Made by a program: the position numbers and the translations under genes. Below are positions 1 to 11,889 of a stretch of DNA of 64,000 nucleotides, one piece after another. How positions within the stretch are numbered: the first letter of the stretch is position 1; each line of letters starts with the position of its first letter. Below the pieces are notes generated by a model that had not been told where the DNA came from, did no database searches, and worked only from the letters and a program-made list of their open reading frames with translations. The DNA is from Palaemon carinicauda (taxonomy: Eukaryota; Arthropoda; Malacostraca; Decapoda; Palaemonidae), in NCBI RefSeq assembly GCF_036898095.1, contig NC_090746.1, forward strand, positions 103,211,116 through 103,275,115. The letters are read 5' to 3'.

Positions 1-454
1 TTTTAGCTGATCTGGAAAGTATTGAAATAAAAAGTTCTGTTCACCATTTGTACAATTCATTATCAGGCAGGTGATTGTGAACTCTCTTTGGCATTATTCA
101 TTTTAATTACGCACCAATTAATGGCTTTTAAATAGGAAATCCAGGCGGACTTATAACTGGCCAATTAATTTTAATAATTACTTAACAATGTTACAACTAT
201 TCTATTACAAGTTATTACAGCGCGTTTCAAACACATTTACATCTAGCTAATCGCTACCTTTCGTGACTTTTTGTAATTTCAGGTTTTATATATATTATTT
301 TTGGGGGAACGATATTATTTCCCTTTTGTATTCATAGTGTTTAACAGACTAGGAATTATATCATTAATTTTCATATCCACCTTCTCCCTGTTTCTCTTTG
401 TTGCAAAATAGGCATAACATTAGAATATATAAAGAAGGTAAAATAAATAGGGTG

Positions 455-456
<2 letters not shown>
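1..456. other. AT-rich DNA, no gene seen
   Basis: AT-rich single-copy-looking sequence with stop codons in all frames. I see no coding, RNA or repeat feature before the first TA microsatellite. Confidence 0.6.
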
Positions 457-504
<48 letters not shown>

Positions 505-513
505 GTGTGTGTG

Positions 514-592
<79 letters not shown>

Positions 593-622
593 ATATATAT
601 ACACAGTATATATATATATATA

Positions 623-624
<2 letters not shown>
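457..624. repeat. Compound (TA)n/(TG)n microsatellite
   Basis: Alternating TA dinucleotides are interrupted by short GTGTGT and GTATGT blocks. The open frames across it encode only Tyr/Ile runs and are not genes. It directly abuts the (ATT)n tail of the non-LTR element at 625. Confidence 0.95.
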
Positions 625-653
<29 letters not shown>

Positions 654-2242
654 CAAGCTACAACCCTAATTGGAAAAGCAAGATGCTATAAGCCCAGGGG
701 CTCCAATAGGGAAAAATAGCCCAGTGAGGAAAGGAAATAAGGAAATAAATAACTGAAGAGAACAAATTAACAATAAATCATTCTAAAAAAAGTAATGTCA
801 AAAGAGATATATCATATATAAACTATTAACAACGTCAACAACAAAAATGTCATATATAAACTATAAAAAGACTCATGTCCGTCTGGTCAACAAAAAAGCA
901 TTTGCTCCAACTTTGAACTTTTGAAGTTCTACTGATTCAACAACCCGATTAGGAAGATCATTCCACAACTTGGTAACAGCTGGAATAAAACTTCTAGAGT
1001 ACTGCGTAGTATTGAGTCTTATGATGGAGAAGGCCTGGCTATTAGAATTAACTGCCTGCCTAGTATTACGAACAGGATAGAATTGTCCAGGGAGATCTGA
1101 ATGTAAAGGATGGTCAGAGTTATGAAAAATCTTATGCAACATGCATAATGAACTAATTGATCGACGGTGCCAGAGATTAATATCTAGATCAGGAATAAGA
1201 AATTTAATAGACCGTAAGTTTCTGTCCAACAAATTAAGATGAGAATCAGCAGCTGAAGACCAGACAGGAGAACAATACTCAAAACAAGGTAGAATAAAAG
1301 AATTAAAACACTTCTTCAGAATAGATTGATCACCGAATATCTTAAAAGACTTTCTCAATAAGCCAATTTTTTGTGCAATTGAAGAAGACACAGACCTTAT
1401 ATGTTTCTCAAAAGTAAATTTGCTGTCAAGAATCACGCCTAAAATTTTGAAAGAGTCATACAAATGTAAAGAAACATTATCAATACTGAGATCCGGATGT
1501 TGAGGAGCCACCGTCCTTGACCTACTTACAATCATACTTTGAGTTTTGTTAGGATTTAACTTCATACCCCATAATTTGCACCATGCACTAATTTTAGCTA
1601 AATCTCTATTAAGGGATTCACCAACCCCAGATCTACATTCAGGGGATGGAACTGATGCAAAGAGAGTAGCATCATCTGCATATGCAACAAGCTTATTTTC
1701 TAGGCCAAACCACATGTCATATGTATATAGTATGAAAAGTAATGGGCCAAGAACACTACCCTGTGGAACACCGGATATCACATTCCTATACTCACTATGG
1801 TGCCCATCAACAACAACTCTTTGAGATCTACTACTTAAAAAATCAATAATAATGCTAAGAAACGACCCACCCACTCCCAACTGTTTCAGTTTGAAAACAA
1901 GGGCCTCATGATTAACACGGTCAAAGGCAGCACTAAAATCAAGGCCAATCATACGAACTTCCCGACCACAATCAAGGGATTTCTGTACAGCATTGGAGAT
2001 TGTAAGAAGGGCATCACATGCTCCAAGGCCTTTCCGAAAACCAAATTGCAAACTAGGGAATAGATGATTACCTTCAGCAAACCTATTAAGACGTTTTGCC
2101 AGAAGACGTTCAAAAACTTTAGATAATATGGGAGTTATGGAAATTGGGCGGTAATCAGTGGGACTTGAGCTACCACAAACACATTTACATAGAGGAGTAA
2201 CATTACCAATTCTCCAACAAGTGCTAAAAGCTCCTCTTCTTG
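625..2242 (-). mobile_element. 5'-truncated non-LTR retrotransposon, copy 1
   Basis: Read on the minus strand, this is the 3' part of a LINE: an RT reading frame (873-2240), about 220 bp of 3' untranslated sequence, and an (AAT)n tail at 625-649. The 3' untranslated block (CAAGCTACAACCCTAATTGG near 653) recurs at 22017, 34186, 44800-44882 and 8596-8640, so this is a multi-copy family. The 5' end stops abruptly at a (TA)n tract, so endonuclease and ORF1 are absent. Simple TAA-type 3' tails are known from I-like and related clades. I cannot assign the clade from sequence alone. Confidence 0.9.
873..2240 (-). CDS. Non-LTR reverse transcriptase, C-terminal 455 residues (partial)
   Basis: This frame encodes the RT domain of a non-LTR retrotransposon, which copies element RNA into DNA at the target site. 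It is open without a stop from the (TA)n junction at 2240 down to 873. No genuine initiator is present, because the 5' end is truncated. The N-terminal part shows the RT motif [19 protein letters not shown], followed by [13 protein letters not shown], the metal-binding [15 protein letters not shown], the [14 protein letters not shown] motif, and the catalytic YADD near residue 188 of the open stretch. GMKLNPNKT and ILGV follow. The end has the thumb/C-terminal signature [19 protein letters not shown] full element would carry an upstream endonuclease and ORF1, both missing here. The intact frame suggests a fairly young insertion. It is homologous to the shorter copy at 34384-35297. Confidence 0.92.
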   Translation of the reverse strand, partial: RRGAFSTCWRIGNVTPLCKCVCGSSSPTDYRPISITPILSKVFERLLAKRLNRFAEGNHLFPSLQFGFRKGLGACDALLTISNAVQKSLDCGREVRMIGLDFSAAFDRVNHEALVFKLKQLGVGGSFLSIIIDFLSSRSQRVVVDGHHSEYRNVISGVPQGSVLGPLLFILYTYDMWFGLENKLVAYADDATLFASVPSPECRSGVGESLNRDLAKISAWCKLWGMKLNPNKTQSMIVSRSRTVAPQHPDLSIDNVSLHLYDSFKILGVILDSKFTFEKHIRSVSSSIAQKIGLLRKSFKIFGDQSILKKCFNSFILPCFEYCSPVWSSAADSHLNLLDRNLRSIKFLIPDLDINLWHRRSISSLCMLHKIFHNSDHPLHSDLPGQFYPVRNTRQAVNSNSQAFSIIRLNTTQYSRSFIPAVTKLWNDLPNRVVESVELQKFKVGANAFLLTRRT

Positions 2243-2305
<63 letters not shown>

Positions 2306-2329
2306 TGTGTGTGTGTGTATGTTTGTGTG

Positions 2330-2390
<61 letters not shown>

Positions 2391-2404
2391 ATGTATATAT
2401 ACAG

Positions 2405-2457
<53 letters not shown>
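2243..2457. repeat. (TA)n/(TG)n microsatellite
   Basis: Long TA runs with a central GTGTGT block near 2303-2330 and a short GTATATACAGTATA interruption. It sits exactly at the truncation point of the RT element upstream and the RT scrap downstream. Confidence 0.95.
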
Positions 2458-2672
2458 TAATCCTTCCTCCTTCTAACGATATTTCATCTTCCATTGCATA
2501 CTCCGTTCTCATCATCTCTGTCTTTCTTCTATTTTTCTTCAGCCCAACCTCCTTTGATATTTCATGCATTCTGGCAAGCAAGCATTGCAAATCATGTGGT
2601 GTTCTGATAACAAGGACAGCATCATCAGTATACTCTAGGTCCACTAAATTCCTATCACTAGTCCAGTCCAAT

Positions 2673-2691
<19 letters not shown>
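2455..2691 (-). pseudogene. Second, unrelated RT fragment (palm region)
   Basis: On the minus strand about 75 codons encode [21 protein letters not shown] followed by [20 protein letters not shown] and KTEMM. This is the RT block around the catalytic YxDD box (here YTDD), then the helix and GLKxNxxKT motif of RTE/Jockey-type LINEs. It differs from the neighbouring RT (873-2240) and therefore comes from another element. Both sides are cut off by (TA)n arrays, and no other domain remains. It is a fossil scrap and cannot be functional. Confidence 0.75.
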
Positions 2692-2730
<39 letters not shown>

Positions 2731-2752
2731 CATACATATATATATATATGTG

Positions 2753-2800
<48 letters not shown>

Positions 2801-2835
2801 TTACATACATATATTTATATGTATATATATGCATG

Positions 2836-2899
<64 letters not shown>

Positions 2900-2958
2900 C
2901 ATGCATATATATATATATATATATATATGTGTATATATATATATTTACATACATATAT

Positions 2959-2997
<39 letters not shown>

Positions 2998-3179
2998 TAT
3001 ATATGTATATATATATATATATGTGTGTGTATAGATATGTGTATATATGTATGTATATATATATATGCATATATATACATATATGTATATATACACATAT
3101 ACATACCTATATATATGTATATATGTACAGTATTTAGTGTATATATATATACTGTATGTATGCATATATATACACACAC

Positions 3180-3238
<59 letters not shown>
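2692..3238. repeat. Long complex TA-rich microsatellite (about 550 bp)
   Basis: TA runs alternate with GTATGTATATG, ACATACATATA and TGTGTGTA variants. These form short internal inverted repeats such as TATATTTACATGCATATATA. All overlapping open frames encode Tyr/Ile repeats on both strands and are rejected as genes. Confidence 0.95.
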
Positions 3239-3239
<1 letters not shown>

Positions 3240-4204
3240 TTTATATATTTCTATCCTGTCACGCGGAGCGGCAACCACTCAAAACCACAATATGCCATAT
3301 GTTGCTCAATCTATTGTGTTGTAATTCGAAAAGGGGAATGGGTGGAAAGGAGTATTAAATGTATGTGCGTGCATTCAGTCTAAATATCTAGCCGTCATTT
3401 TTGACGAGTCTTGTACACAAGTACGATATTAAAAAGCAATTTGTGCTATTAAATTTCAATCTCTGTTTCAGGAAATAATTTTTTTTATGAATTGCAAAAA
3501 TGCATTATCATTTTTTCCCTCTTCATAAACAACAACTAGCTTTTAATCTTGTGGAATTAAAGCACATTTCATTTGGATTTATTTGTAATTAGAAATCGCT
3601 GTTGTTCTGGAATGGTGATCATTGTAATTCCATGTTTCAATGAATAATCAAATCACGATGAATATACAAAATTGGGTATTTGATAGCTTTGATAGCTTGA
3701 CATGGCGAATTCCTCGAACTTTAATTTGCATATTTATGGAACTGTGTCATTAAAAAGAATACTAGAATCATGATAGAAAATATATTTGAATGTTATTATA
3801 TAAAAAAAGATAAAATATTTATAGATTTCACGTATAGGGTTTAAAATTTACATGACCTTTTCTACATGAGAAGTATTTCGACAAATACACGCATACGTGT
3901 ATGCACTATCATACACATACTGTACACACATAATCACACACTAACATACATACATGTACGGTCCAAGCACGCATAAACCCACAAACAGAGACACACCCAC
4001 ACGTACACAAAGCGATTAAAAAAAAAAACACTCGTAAGCACACAAATAAGAAATACACACATGCTGTTTACAAAAGATGAAGTTCAGTGTGGAATGATAG
4101 ATGCTATTAAAAATGAACGAAGAATTATAATGGTTGAACCGTAAAGGTAAATATGAAAGAAGAGAAGAGCTAAGTCACAGCATAGATGAAACAATGAAGG
4201 TGGC
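3239..4204. other. AT-rich DNA with a CA-rich patch, no gene
   Basis: No coding frame of interest. Around 3885-4060 the sequence is rich in ACACAC and CATACA steps, a decayed CA-type simple repeat. The rest is unremarkable AT-rich sequence. Confidence 0.6.
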
Positions 4205-4358
<154 letters not shown>

Positions 4359-4480
4359 AGATTAGTTAGAGCTTCAATTTCCTGTTATCCATTGCTGTAA
4401 TGTATAAAGCGACTAAGAACCAATTCTCCTTTATAGAAATGTTGTATGAATGTTAAATAAGTGTTAAATATATGCATATG

Positions 4481-4481
4481 T

Positions 4482-4545
<64 letters not shown>

Positions 4546-4555
4546 GATGGCAGCA

Positions 4556-4606
<51 letters not shown>

Positions 4607-4646
4607 TCACTATTCCTCCCTAGAAGATAGAAATTATCAATAGTAA

Positions 4647-4717
<71 letters not shown>

Positions 4718-4767
4718 AGCGGTTCATTTTTCCTCCCTAGAAGGTAGAAATTATTAATAGTAAAAAT

Positions 4768-4836
<69 letters not shown>

Positions 4837-4853
4837 CCTGTATGCTTCAATCC

Positions 4854-4912
<59 letters not shown>
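4481..4912. repeat. (CT)n and (GA)n arrays in inverted order
   Basis: Five polypyrimidine or polypurine blocks occur in the order CT, GA, CT, CT, GA. The CT and GA blocks face each other and can pair. The spacer with CCTCCCTAGAA(G)ATAGAAATTAT occurs twice (from about 4612 and 4731), so part of the array arose by a tandem duplication of about 120 bp. Confidence 0.93.
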
Positions 4913-4917
<5 letters not shown>

Positions 4918-5095
4918 AGATATTGTGGTAGCATGGGGTCGAGTCGGTAATTGCTTTCAGGGTGTAAGAAGTGATGGAAGTTGCAGGTTAATTATAAGTA
5001 CAAAGACGTCGAAAGAGTAGCAACGCTGGCACATAGGTTAATTATATTTTCCGAAAGGAAATTATGTCTAGACTTCCTCCCTGGTTGGTAAGCTT

Positions 5096-5264
5096 TATTA
5101 TTATTATTATTATTATCATTATTATTATTATTGTTGTTGTTGTTATTGTTATTATCATTATTATTATTATTATTTTTATTATTATTATGTCATTTTTATA
5201 ATGATGATAATAATAATAATAATAATAATAATAAAATAATAATAATAATAATAATAATTATCCC
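5096..5264. repeat. Compound (ATT)n / (AAT)n trinucleotide array
   Basis: An (ATT)n block with GTT and ATC variants is followed after TGTCATTTTTATAATGATG by an (AAT)n block. The two halves are complementary and could form a hairpin. The junction itself is a short imperfect palindrome. Confidence 0.9.
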
Positions 5265-5944
5265 TTTCAGTCATGATTTAGAAAATAAGCTTTTGTTTTC
5301 TTATGTATATTAGGTGTACACCTTATAATCTTTACATACTCGTAAAAAAATCTAGATAAATATTTACTTGAAACACTGATATAATCTTCACTGTAGTTGT
5401 CCATTATAAGCTAGCATGGTATTCTCGATAAGCCGAGAAAGTATCATGAAAAAAATAAATATTTGATAAATGAGAAACCAGTTTTTATGCCAGAGGAAAA
5501 TCCTTTACCGCAAAACCATGGAAAAAAAAATTTCCTTTTTTTTCCCCGCTGTGCCAATTGGCGAGAGTGCATAAACTTTCCTGTATAACTATACAGTGGT
5601 TCCATTTGCCTAACATCCCAGTGGTTGCAGTCCGGCCTTTCAGCGAATGCATTTTTTGGCTGTTTTATATGACATAATGGGGCACTAAAATCCCCAGGTG
5701 CCCTCTATATCCCATTAAACGACGCTTAGCTTACGCAATCAAGTTAATGCCCTCCGCAAAATCCTGGTTTGCTATTTTTTCCTAACACACAGGAAACTAT
5801 TTTAGATGATTTGGGAAGTAAAAACACTACACTGGGCTGAAAAAAATGAAATGAAATTCGTATGTTGAAACGTTGTGTTTTACCATTCTAGTATTTTATT
5901 TGTACTCCAAGATGATTAAGGGATAAAATTATTATGTATTGGAT
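5265..5944. other. AT-rich DNA, no gene
   Basis: No coding signature, simple repeat or recognised element. Short homopolymer A and T runs only. Confidence 0.55.
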
Positions 5945-6230
5945 AGTATAATGGATAGTGGTGTATCTATACCCCTTCTGAGTGGGGATACCTTAGCGAG
6001 ATGAAAGGGTTTGTGTATCACGAAGATCAGCAAAGCTGTATTACTCAGTGCCACCCCTACTAGGTTGGTTCGCTATGAGCGATCAGACGAAAATCTTCCA
6101 CCATCACCAATCTGCATTGGCCAACGTGGTGATGTAAATAGCCAAACCCCAGGACATGAAGAAAGACACCCATGAGGCCTTTGTCCTGCAGTGGACTAGA
6201 AACAGCTGCATTTGTTGTTGTTGTTAGTGT
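5945..6230. mobile_element. SINE-like or RTE-tail dispersed repeat with (TTG)n end
   Basis: Contains the block AGGCCTTTGTCCTGCAGTGG at about 6177-6196, typical of an abundant arthropod interspersed repeat, and ends in (TTG)n at 6210-6224. Upstream are GGTTGGTTCGCTATGAGCGA and a region rich in CACCATCACC. I recognise the block from general knowledge of arthropod SINE/RTE tails. Family assignment is not possible from sequence alone. Confidence 0.5.
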
Positions 6231-6315
6231 ACCTATATATGCAGTATATGAGTTTTGTGTACATATATAAGTATGGATATACTGCATGTGTTTTGGAAAA
6301 GTATTGATGTTTTCA

Positions 6316-6316
<1 letters not shown>

Positions 6317-6354
<38 letters not shown>

Positions 6355-6368
6355 CATTATTATTACTA
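6317..6368. repeat. (ATT)n microsatellite
   Basis: Seventeen or so ATT units with one ATC and one ACT variant. Confidence 0.93.
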
Positions 6369-6953
6369 CTTGCAATATATACAATTGTGTGTGGATCATG
6401 AGGATAGGGTTAAATCCCTTATCTCTTTGAGGAATGCAACTTTTAATCACATAAATGGATTCAATCATTCTTTTCAAAACTGTGACTTAAACGCAATAAA
6501 TTAATTATCAATAGGCTTTGTGGACAAAGCGGGTTTATATGTTATGAATGATTGCTCTATAGGTTTTAGTAATTACTCAATTACCGTGAATTACCTTTTT
6601 ATGAAAATCACTGTCCTCTAATATACTTAATATCATGAATATATTTTGATTTATTTATTAAAATTTCAACTATTGACGAATTTTGGCTCTGCATATTGTA
6701 ACAACCTCACAAGACTCCCCCCACAAAAAAAGTAAGTAAAAAGAAATAAGAGAATACAAGGAATATCTTATGTATATATAAAACCGAAAGGAACGAAGGA
6801 CTGAATTATAAGCAAAGCAACTCTTAATTTTACTTTTTTTTATCTAGTCCCGTACAGCAGGGGAACCTTACTCTCTACAGGACCTTCACGGTTGCTTATG
6901 ATGTTCGATCGGGAGTTTTTAACATTTCACAATGCGTATTGCTCGCTTACTGT
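6369..6953. other. AT-rich DNA, no gene; likely 3' tail of the next element
   Basis: Mostly featureless AT-rich sequence. The last 110 bp (from about 6845) have higher GC and lie just beyond the stop of the RT fragment at 6954, so they are probably its 3' untranslated region. Confidence 0.4.
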
Positions 6954-7350
6954 TTAACCATCACTGTCAAAACAGTCGCAGAATAAGAAAGTTTTCAGTT
7001 TCCTCCTGGAAGCCTTAATCTCTTCAATTATTCGGATGCCTCGTGGGAGCTTATTGTATAGTCTCGGGGCCACATATTTAAAGGCTCCAGAGTCTACAGT
7101 AGACATGCATCTAGGTTCTAATAGTTTGAAACCATCTGTAATTATTCTCGTGTTAGGATGGTTTGTTGGTTGCACATTATGTAGCAATTCTCTCAGATAT
7201 CTTGGACGACCGATTCTGATAACTTGGTGGGTAACTGTATATATTTTCAATTCAATTCTCTTAATCAGCAGCCAATGTACATCAATTAGTATAGGAGTGA
7301 TCCTTTCACTGGGGGGTACGCCTTTTATCAGCCTTGCTCCTCTGTTAAAT
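6954..7350 (-). pseudogene. RT C-terminal fragment of a CR1/L2-like non-LTR element
   Basis: On the minus strand one frame is open across the segment. It encodes NRGARLIKGVPPSERITPIL, then DVHWLLIKRIELKIYT, GRPRYLREL, and near the end APRLYNKLPRGIR and KRKLKTFLF-like text (observed RRKLKTFLF). This order (ARLI, TPIL..HWL, RIE.K, PxYL, APRLWNxLP.xIR, FKxxLKTxLF) is the standard region after the RT domain in CR1, L2 and related LINEs. No ATG starts it and the catalytic YADD part is missing, so it is a 5'-truncated relic of about 130 codons. The family differs from the elements at 873-2240 and 34384-35297. Confidence 0.8.
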
Positions 7351-7601
7351 AATGAGAGAATGAGAAAATAAGTGAGAAATAAGGATAATTCAGAAAGTAC
7401 AGTAAAAAAACAAGATAAGCCAATATTTCAAAGTTTATTTTGACAAATATATGAGTGAAAAATCTCTTTATATTTCGAAATCAAAGAGAACGGGAAGAAA
7501 TGTATGGTAATGAATTTATTTTCTAAATGCAAGGGCAATCTCCCTGTTTATATATACCAGGCTGAAAATGTATTAGATATGACTTGAGAAAATGACTGTC
7601 T

Positions 7602-7905
7602 AAATCAAGTTTGGTTTGGTTAGTCTTACGGAGTGCCACTCACTGTCTCTAGCCTAGGATTTTGGACATTCAAATTGTTGTTTTTTTGGCTAGAAGAACG
7701 TCTATATTTCATATTTCAAATATACTTTTTAAGGAAAACAACGACTCACCCAATTAGGTTTGGTTAGATTACGTTTTGAGGAGTGCGAATCACGATCTCC
7801 AGCCTAGAATTTTGGAAATTCTAATTGTTGTTTTATTTTTTTGGCTAGGAGGACATCTTTATTTCATATTTCAAGTATTCTTTTTTTAATGAAAACAATT
7901 TGTAT
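7602..7905. repeat. Tandem duplication, about 150-bp unit, two copies
   Basis: Both copies run GGTTTGGTTAG, GAGTGC, CTCTAGCCTAG/CTCCAGCCTAG, TTTTGGA, ATTGTTGTTTT, TTGGCTAG and ATTTCATATTTCAA in the same order. Copy one starts near 7602, copy two near 7753. They have diverged by substitutions and small indels. No coding role is seen. Confidence 0.85.
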
Positions 7906-8035
7906 TATTTGCTAAAGTTTCCTTTTGTATAATCACACAAACATGCCAAGTCCCGTAAGTAACCATTTTCTAACCTAGGTAACAATTTATTTTTTTTCCT
8001 CAAAAGTTCCAGGAAAAACTATTTCTTTTAGTATC

Positions 8036-8344
<309 letters not shown>

Positions 8345-8589
8345 TTAATTAAAAAAATTGTTTGATTTCCTTAGGCGTAGATTATCCGGTTTTTTATATT
8401 CGAAATCGTATTCGTAAATGAACTTTTATTACACTCATGTTTTTATTTATTTATTTTCTAGTTTATATATTCAAAATGTGTATGTTATAATTATGCTGAA
8501 AGATGCATAAAGTGAAAGAGACGATAACTGAATAAGCCAAATGCGTAAAATTTGTCCAGAAAATAATATACAGACGAAAATATTTTCTC

Positions 8590-8633
8590 TATTGCAGCAT
8601 CCTGCTTTCCCAACTATGGTTATAGCTTAGCAA

Positions 8634-8714
<81 letters not shown>
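8590..8714 (+). mobile_element. Non-LTR 3' end with long (AAT)n tail
   Basis: CAGCATCCTGCTTTCCCAAC followed by TATAGCTTAGCAAG and then about 25 AAT units to 8714. This is the same 3' end as the element at 625-872, in plus orientation and 5'-truncated to roughly 45 bp plus tail. The long perfect tail suggests microsatellite growth after insertion. Confidence 0.8.
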
Positions 8715-8716
<2 letters not shown>

Positions 8717-9190
8717 CGTCCCGTCTTGCTTATGATTGCTATTTGGTATAGGCCTATATAGCGTAAATTTGAGATTTGAGAGAATGGGCTTACCAGAGGT
8801 CAACAAGTAACTCCTGAAGCATGAGCATATGGTCTCCTATTTAGAGGAAACTTACTGAAAATGATCCATATTAATACGAATTAAGTTTATTAATTCAATC
8901 TATCCAAAAATAATTCTAAAGAGTTGTACAATTTTCCTGTTAGAAAGTGGATTGTCACCTATATGTCGTTCCAAAATATATTGTAGATGAGATAGTAAAT
9001 GGTTTGTGAACGTTTAACTTATATATCGATGGGTATTTCTAGTATATTTATCTTCAATGGACATGTGAAGAATTTTCTTCACTCTTCTTTCAATCGTATT
9101 TTTAGCTCTCTTCTACTAATACTATAGCTACCCCTTAAACATTCTCTCCTACATCTAGTTTTCTTTAACGAAACAGGGAGAACTAATCTA
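8715..9190. other. AT-rich DNA, no gene
   Basis: No reading frame, repeat or RNA gene is recognised here. Confidence 0.55.
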
Positions 9191-9196
9191 AACTTG

Positions 9197-10458
9197 TTGA
9201 CAGTGGCGCACGCCATGCTCGTGACGTCAAAGCGTAGATACGCACAATAGAGGGCCTTAGTCGTAACCCCGGCGTATGTTGGTTCTTTCCTTAAACTACA
9301 TGGGTCGAGATTAAATTCCTAAACTGAATTTTAAATATAAATTTCAATACTGCTGAATTAATGCATCTTATATTTCTCAATACCAATTAAGGTTTGTTAA
9401 TTTTAAGATGTATGCCCATCGCACCAGTCCATTGCTAATTAATCATTTTAAATATTAATTTTTAGCAAGCCAGAATAGGTAGGATTGCTGTATATATAAC
9501 CTCCCTCAGAGCAGCAAGATTTATCTGAGTATTTAGTACAAAATCCTGCCTCCTCTGCACTCCTTGCAACAAAATATTGCCCTGTCCTGAAGTCCCGATA
9601 TGGCACCCTCAATGGATTACCGTGCGCATCAAGCTCCTCACCTGTCTGGAAAGGTGAAGCCAGGTGATCTCCTCGACCTTAGTGTCGAGGCCCATTCAAC
9701 GAGAAGCTGCCCATTCATCAAGAAGCTGTGGTGACCGACTGACTAGCCCGGTCAGTAGTTAACCCGTGCACTTCTGGCTCACCCCCATCCCATCCCACTC
9801 TCCCAAACGTGACTCACCAAGGAGTCCTGTTGCTGCCGGTCGGAGAGATTGAGAAGAAGAGGACCCTGGGATACCATAGTTGTAGCCAACAAGGATTCTT
9901 GGGGTGAGCCAGGCAAGAGTGCAGCGTGCCCATTAGTGCAACAACCAGGTCAACAGCCACCACGGGCATAGGACTAATCTTCAAAGGAGTGCAGGTACTA
10001 CATCAATGGCCATTTAGTTTTCCCCCATTTTTTATTAGCTTAGACTAATTTTAACTTTATAGGGAACCTGGCTAATTACACTATTCGGACTGTGTGCGGT
10101 GGGATTGTGTGTAAATATTTTTCCATTATTATTTCTTGCTTGAGACTAACACAGTCTCTGGGTCACATGGGCCACGTGTCCGACCCCATTTCGATTTTTT
10201 ATTATTGCAGACCACGTGTCTAACTAACTAATTTCCATCATTTTGAATTGCTTTCAATTTGAATTTCTTTTATGATATTTTTGTGTTGTTAAGATGTCCG
10301 TTTTGTTTTTATGTAAATTTGTGAAATAAATCAATATTAGGTTAATTAAACCTCCTTAGTATTTTTGCTCCCTCATTTATTTTAATGTGTGAAATGAATA
10401 GTTGATCACGGGACAAAGTACCCAATATTTAAAGAGAAAACCTAAGTAAGTCTATAGG
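9197..10458 (+). other. LTR-like stretch (speculative)
   Basis: GC content rises relative to the flanks. Seen: a start TGTTGACAGTGGC, a TATA-like TATATATAA at about 9491, a poly(A)-signal AATAAA at 10324, and TGGTAACAGCGAGG immediately downstream at 10460, which resembles a tRNA-primer binding site beginning with TGG. A 44-codon ORF starts at 9600 (ATGGCACCC) and ends with TGA after AAGCTGTGG. This order would fit one LTR of a retrotransposon, but I see no second LTR, no gag-pol and no clear terminal dinucleotides. It could equally be unrelated spacer. Confidence 0.2.
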
Positions 10459-10937
10459 TGGTAACAGCGAGGAACTTTGCATTAATATATTTGCTTCGAA
10501 GGTAAAGATCCTTATCTTTAAACTTTTAAACTACTTTACATCACTGCTCCCATTTTGGATTTTGTCTTAATTACATTAACGTAAAATAACTGTCCAGCAT
10601 TTCATTGGGGTAGCTGGGACGGAGCCGGAACAGAGCCTGAGAATGAGATGACTATAGACCTGACAAAGCTAGAGTAGGCCATAAATTATTGTTAATCCTA
10701 CGTGTGGAGTGCTTCGGCCTCTGGACAGTAAAATTTCCCCCTTTTGTATTTAAAGAGTGATGGTTTGTGAATTGTGACAGTAAAGTATTAGCAGGGTGTT
10801 TGTGCCCCGAGAGTAAGTGCTCATATCCTCCCCTGTTGAACTTTATGTAACTGTTATAAGGAGACTTTCCCGGACTAAGTTCCCACTCAGAACATAACCA
10901 TTAAAAAATTCTCCACAGGACAGGTAAAAGGCCATCT
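10459..10937. other. No gene seen
   Basis: Short mixed-composition sequence that could be the leader of the putative LTR element. It contains a second GGGTAGCTGGGACGGAGCCGG motif near 10609. No open frame is supported. Confidence 0.4.
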
Positions 10938-10938
10938 T

Positions 10939-11022
<84 letters not shown>
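10938..11022. repeat. (TA)n microsatellite
   Basis: About 42 uninterrupted TA units. Confidence 0.97.
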
Positions 11023-11023
<1 letters not shown>

Positions 11024-11889
11024 GTGTAAGTGTATGAGGGTATGTGAATATGTGCATTTCTTAATGAAGGTGTCCTTGCATTTATTTGTTTGCATGAAAA
11101 TCCGAAAAAAAAAGTTTTGGAATAAGTCGGAAAACTAGTTCACATTATTTCCTCCCTTTTATCGTAAAACCAGCGGAGTTAAGTATGTATTTATTACAGT
11201 GTCTTTTGTTTTATCTTCATATCATGACATTAAACAGAAAGACGAGATTATATAATGATTTAATAAGAAGAAAACAATTTTCCACGTTCCAATGTTCTCA
11301 TATGTATTGTTCCGCATTCCAATGGGCCGCCATTACACTACCAGCTATTTTGTAAGGGAGGTCGTAATCAGGGATACCTCTCCCCATTCTTACAAAGGTT
11401 AGTACCGGTATTTTAGATTCCAGATCAGGTATATCAAAGTGTTTATAGAGTTATTTTAAAGCAAAAAAAGTGACAAGAAATGTACTTTGCTCTGTGGGTT
11501 AGCACAAGGAGGTTTAAACCTCCTTGGGTTAGCCTTGTTTTGAATCGGCTGTCATATGTCGAGACATTTTACGGTACCAATGGCAAAACTTCACAGGTTT
11601 AAATCATATGTATTGTGTAAGCCCAAGTGTAATGTATAATGAATATGAGATTTAATAGGTTAAAAGACTTTGAAACAATTTACAGGATTCTTCGATGTAT
11701 TTTTGTGTAATTTTTATTTCAAATCATCTAATTAAATTGTGACTGCTTCGATACTGTGAGGTACCTACAGTTGATAGTAATTATCGACAAACCATCACTA
11801 GGTTTTTTTTTTAAATTAGACCATTTTGACTAGTCTCAAATAGCATAGCTTGGACTGAGTGATATTGATTGGTATCTTAACTGTATATA
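11023..11889. other. AT-rich DNA with one perfect palindrome
   Basis: No gene. It holds a 22-bp perfect palindrome at 11505-11526, listed separately. Confidence 0.55.
11505..11526. repeat. 22-bp perfect palindrome flanked by GGGTTAGC repeats
   Basis: Half-site CAAGGAGGTTT is followed exactly by its reverse complement. The direct repeat GGGTTAGC lies 1 bp upstream (11497-11504) and directly overlaps the downstream side (from about 11526). Function unknown; it could be an insertion scar or a dimeric binding site. Confidence 0.85.

Noticed and set aside
1546..1824. Plus-strand ORFs over the RT regions (also 34905-35183)
   Set aside because: They are antisense shadows of the minus-strand RT with no motifs of their own.
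398..3383. Many open frames encoding Tyr/Ile repeats on both strands
   Set aside because: They are translations of (TA)n arrays, which contain no stop in some frames. No biological protein is implied. The same applies at 8028-8352, 10901-11138, 13838-14081 and 20796-21053.
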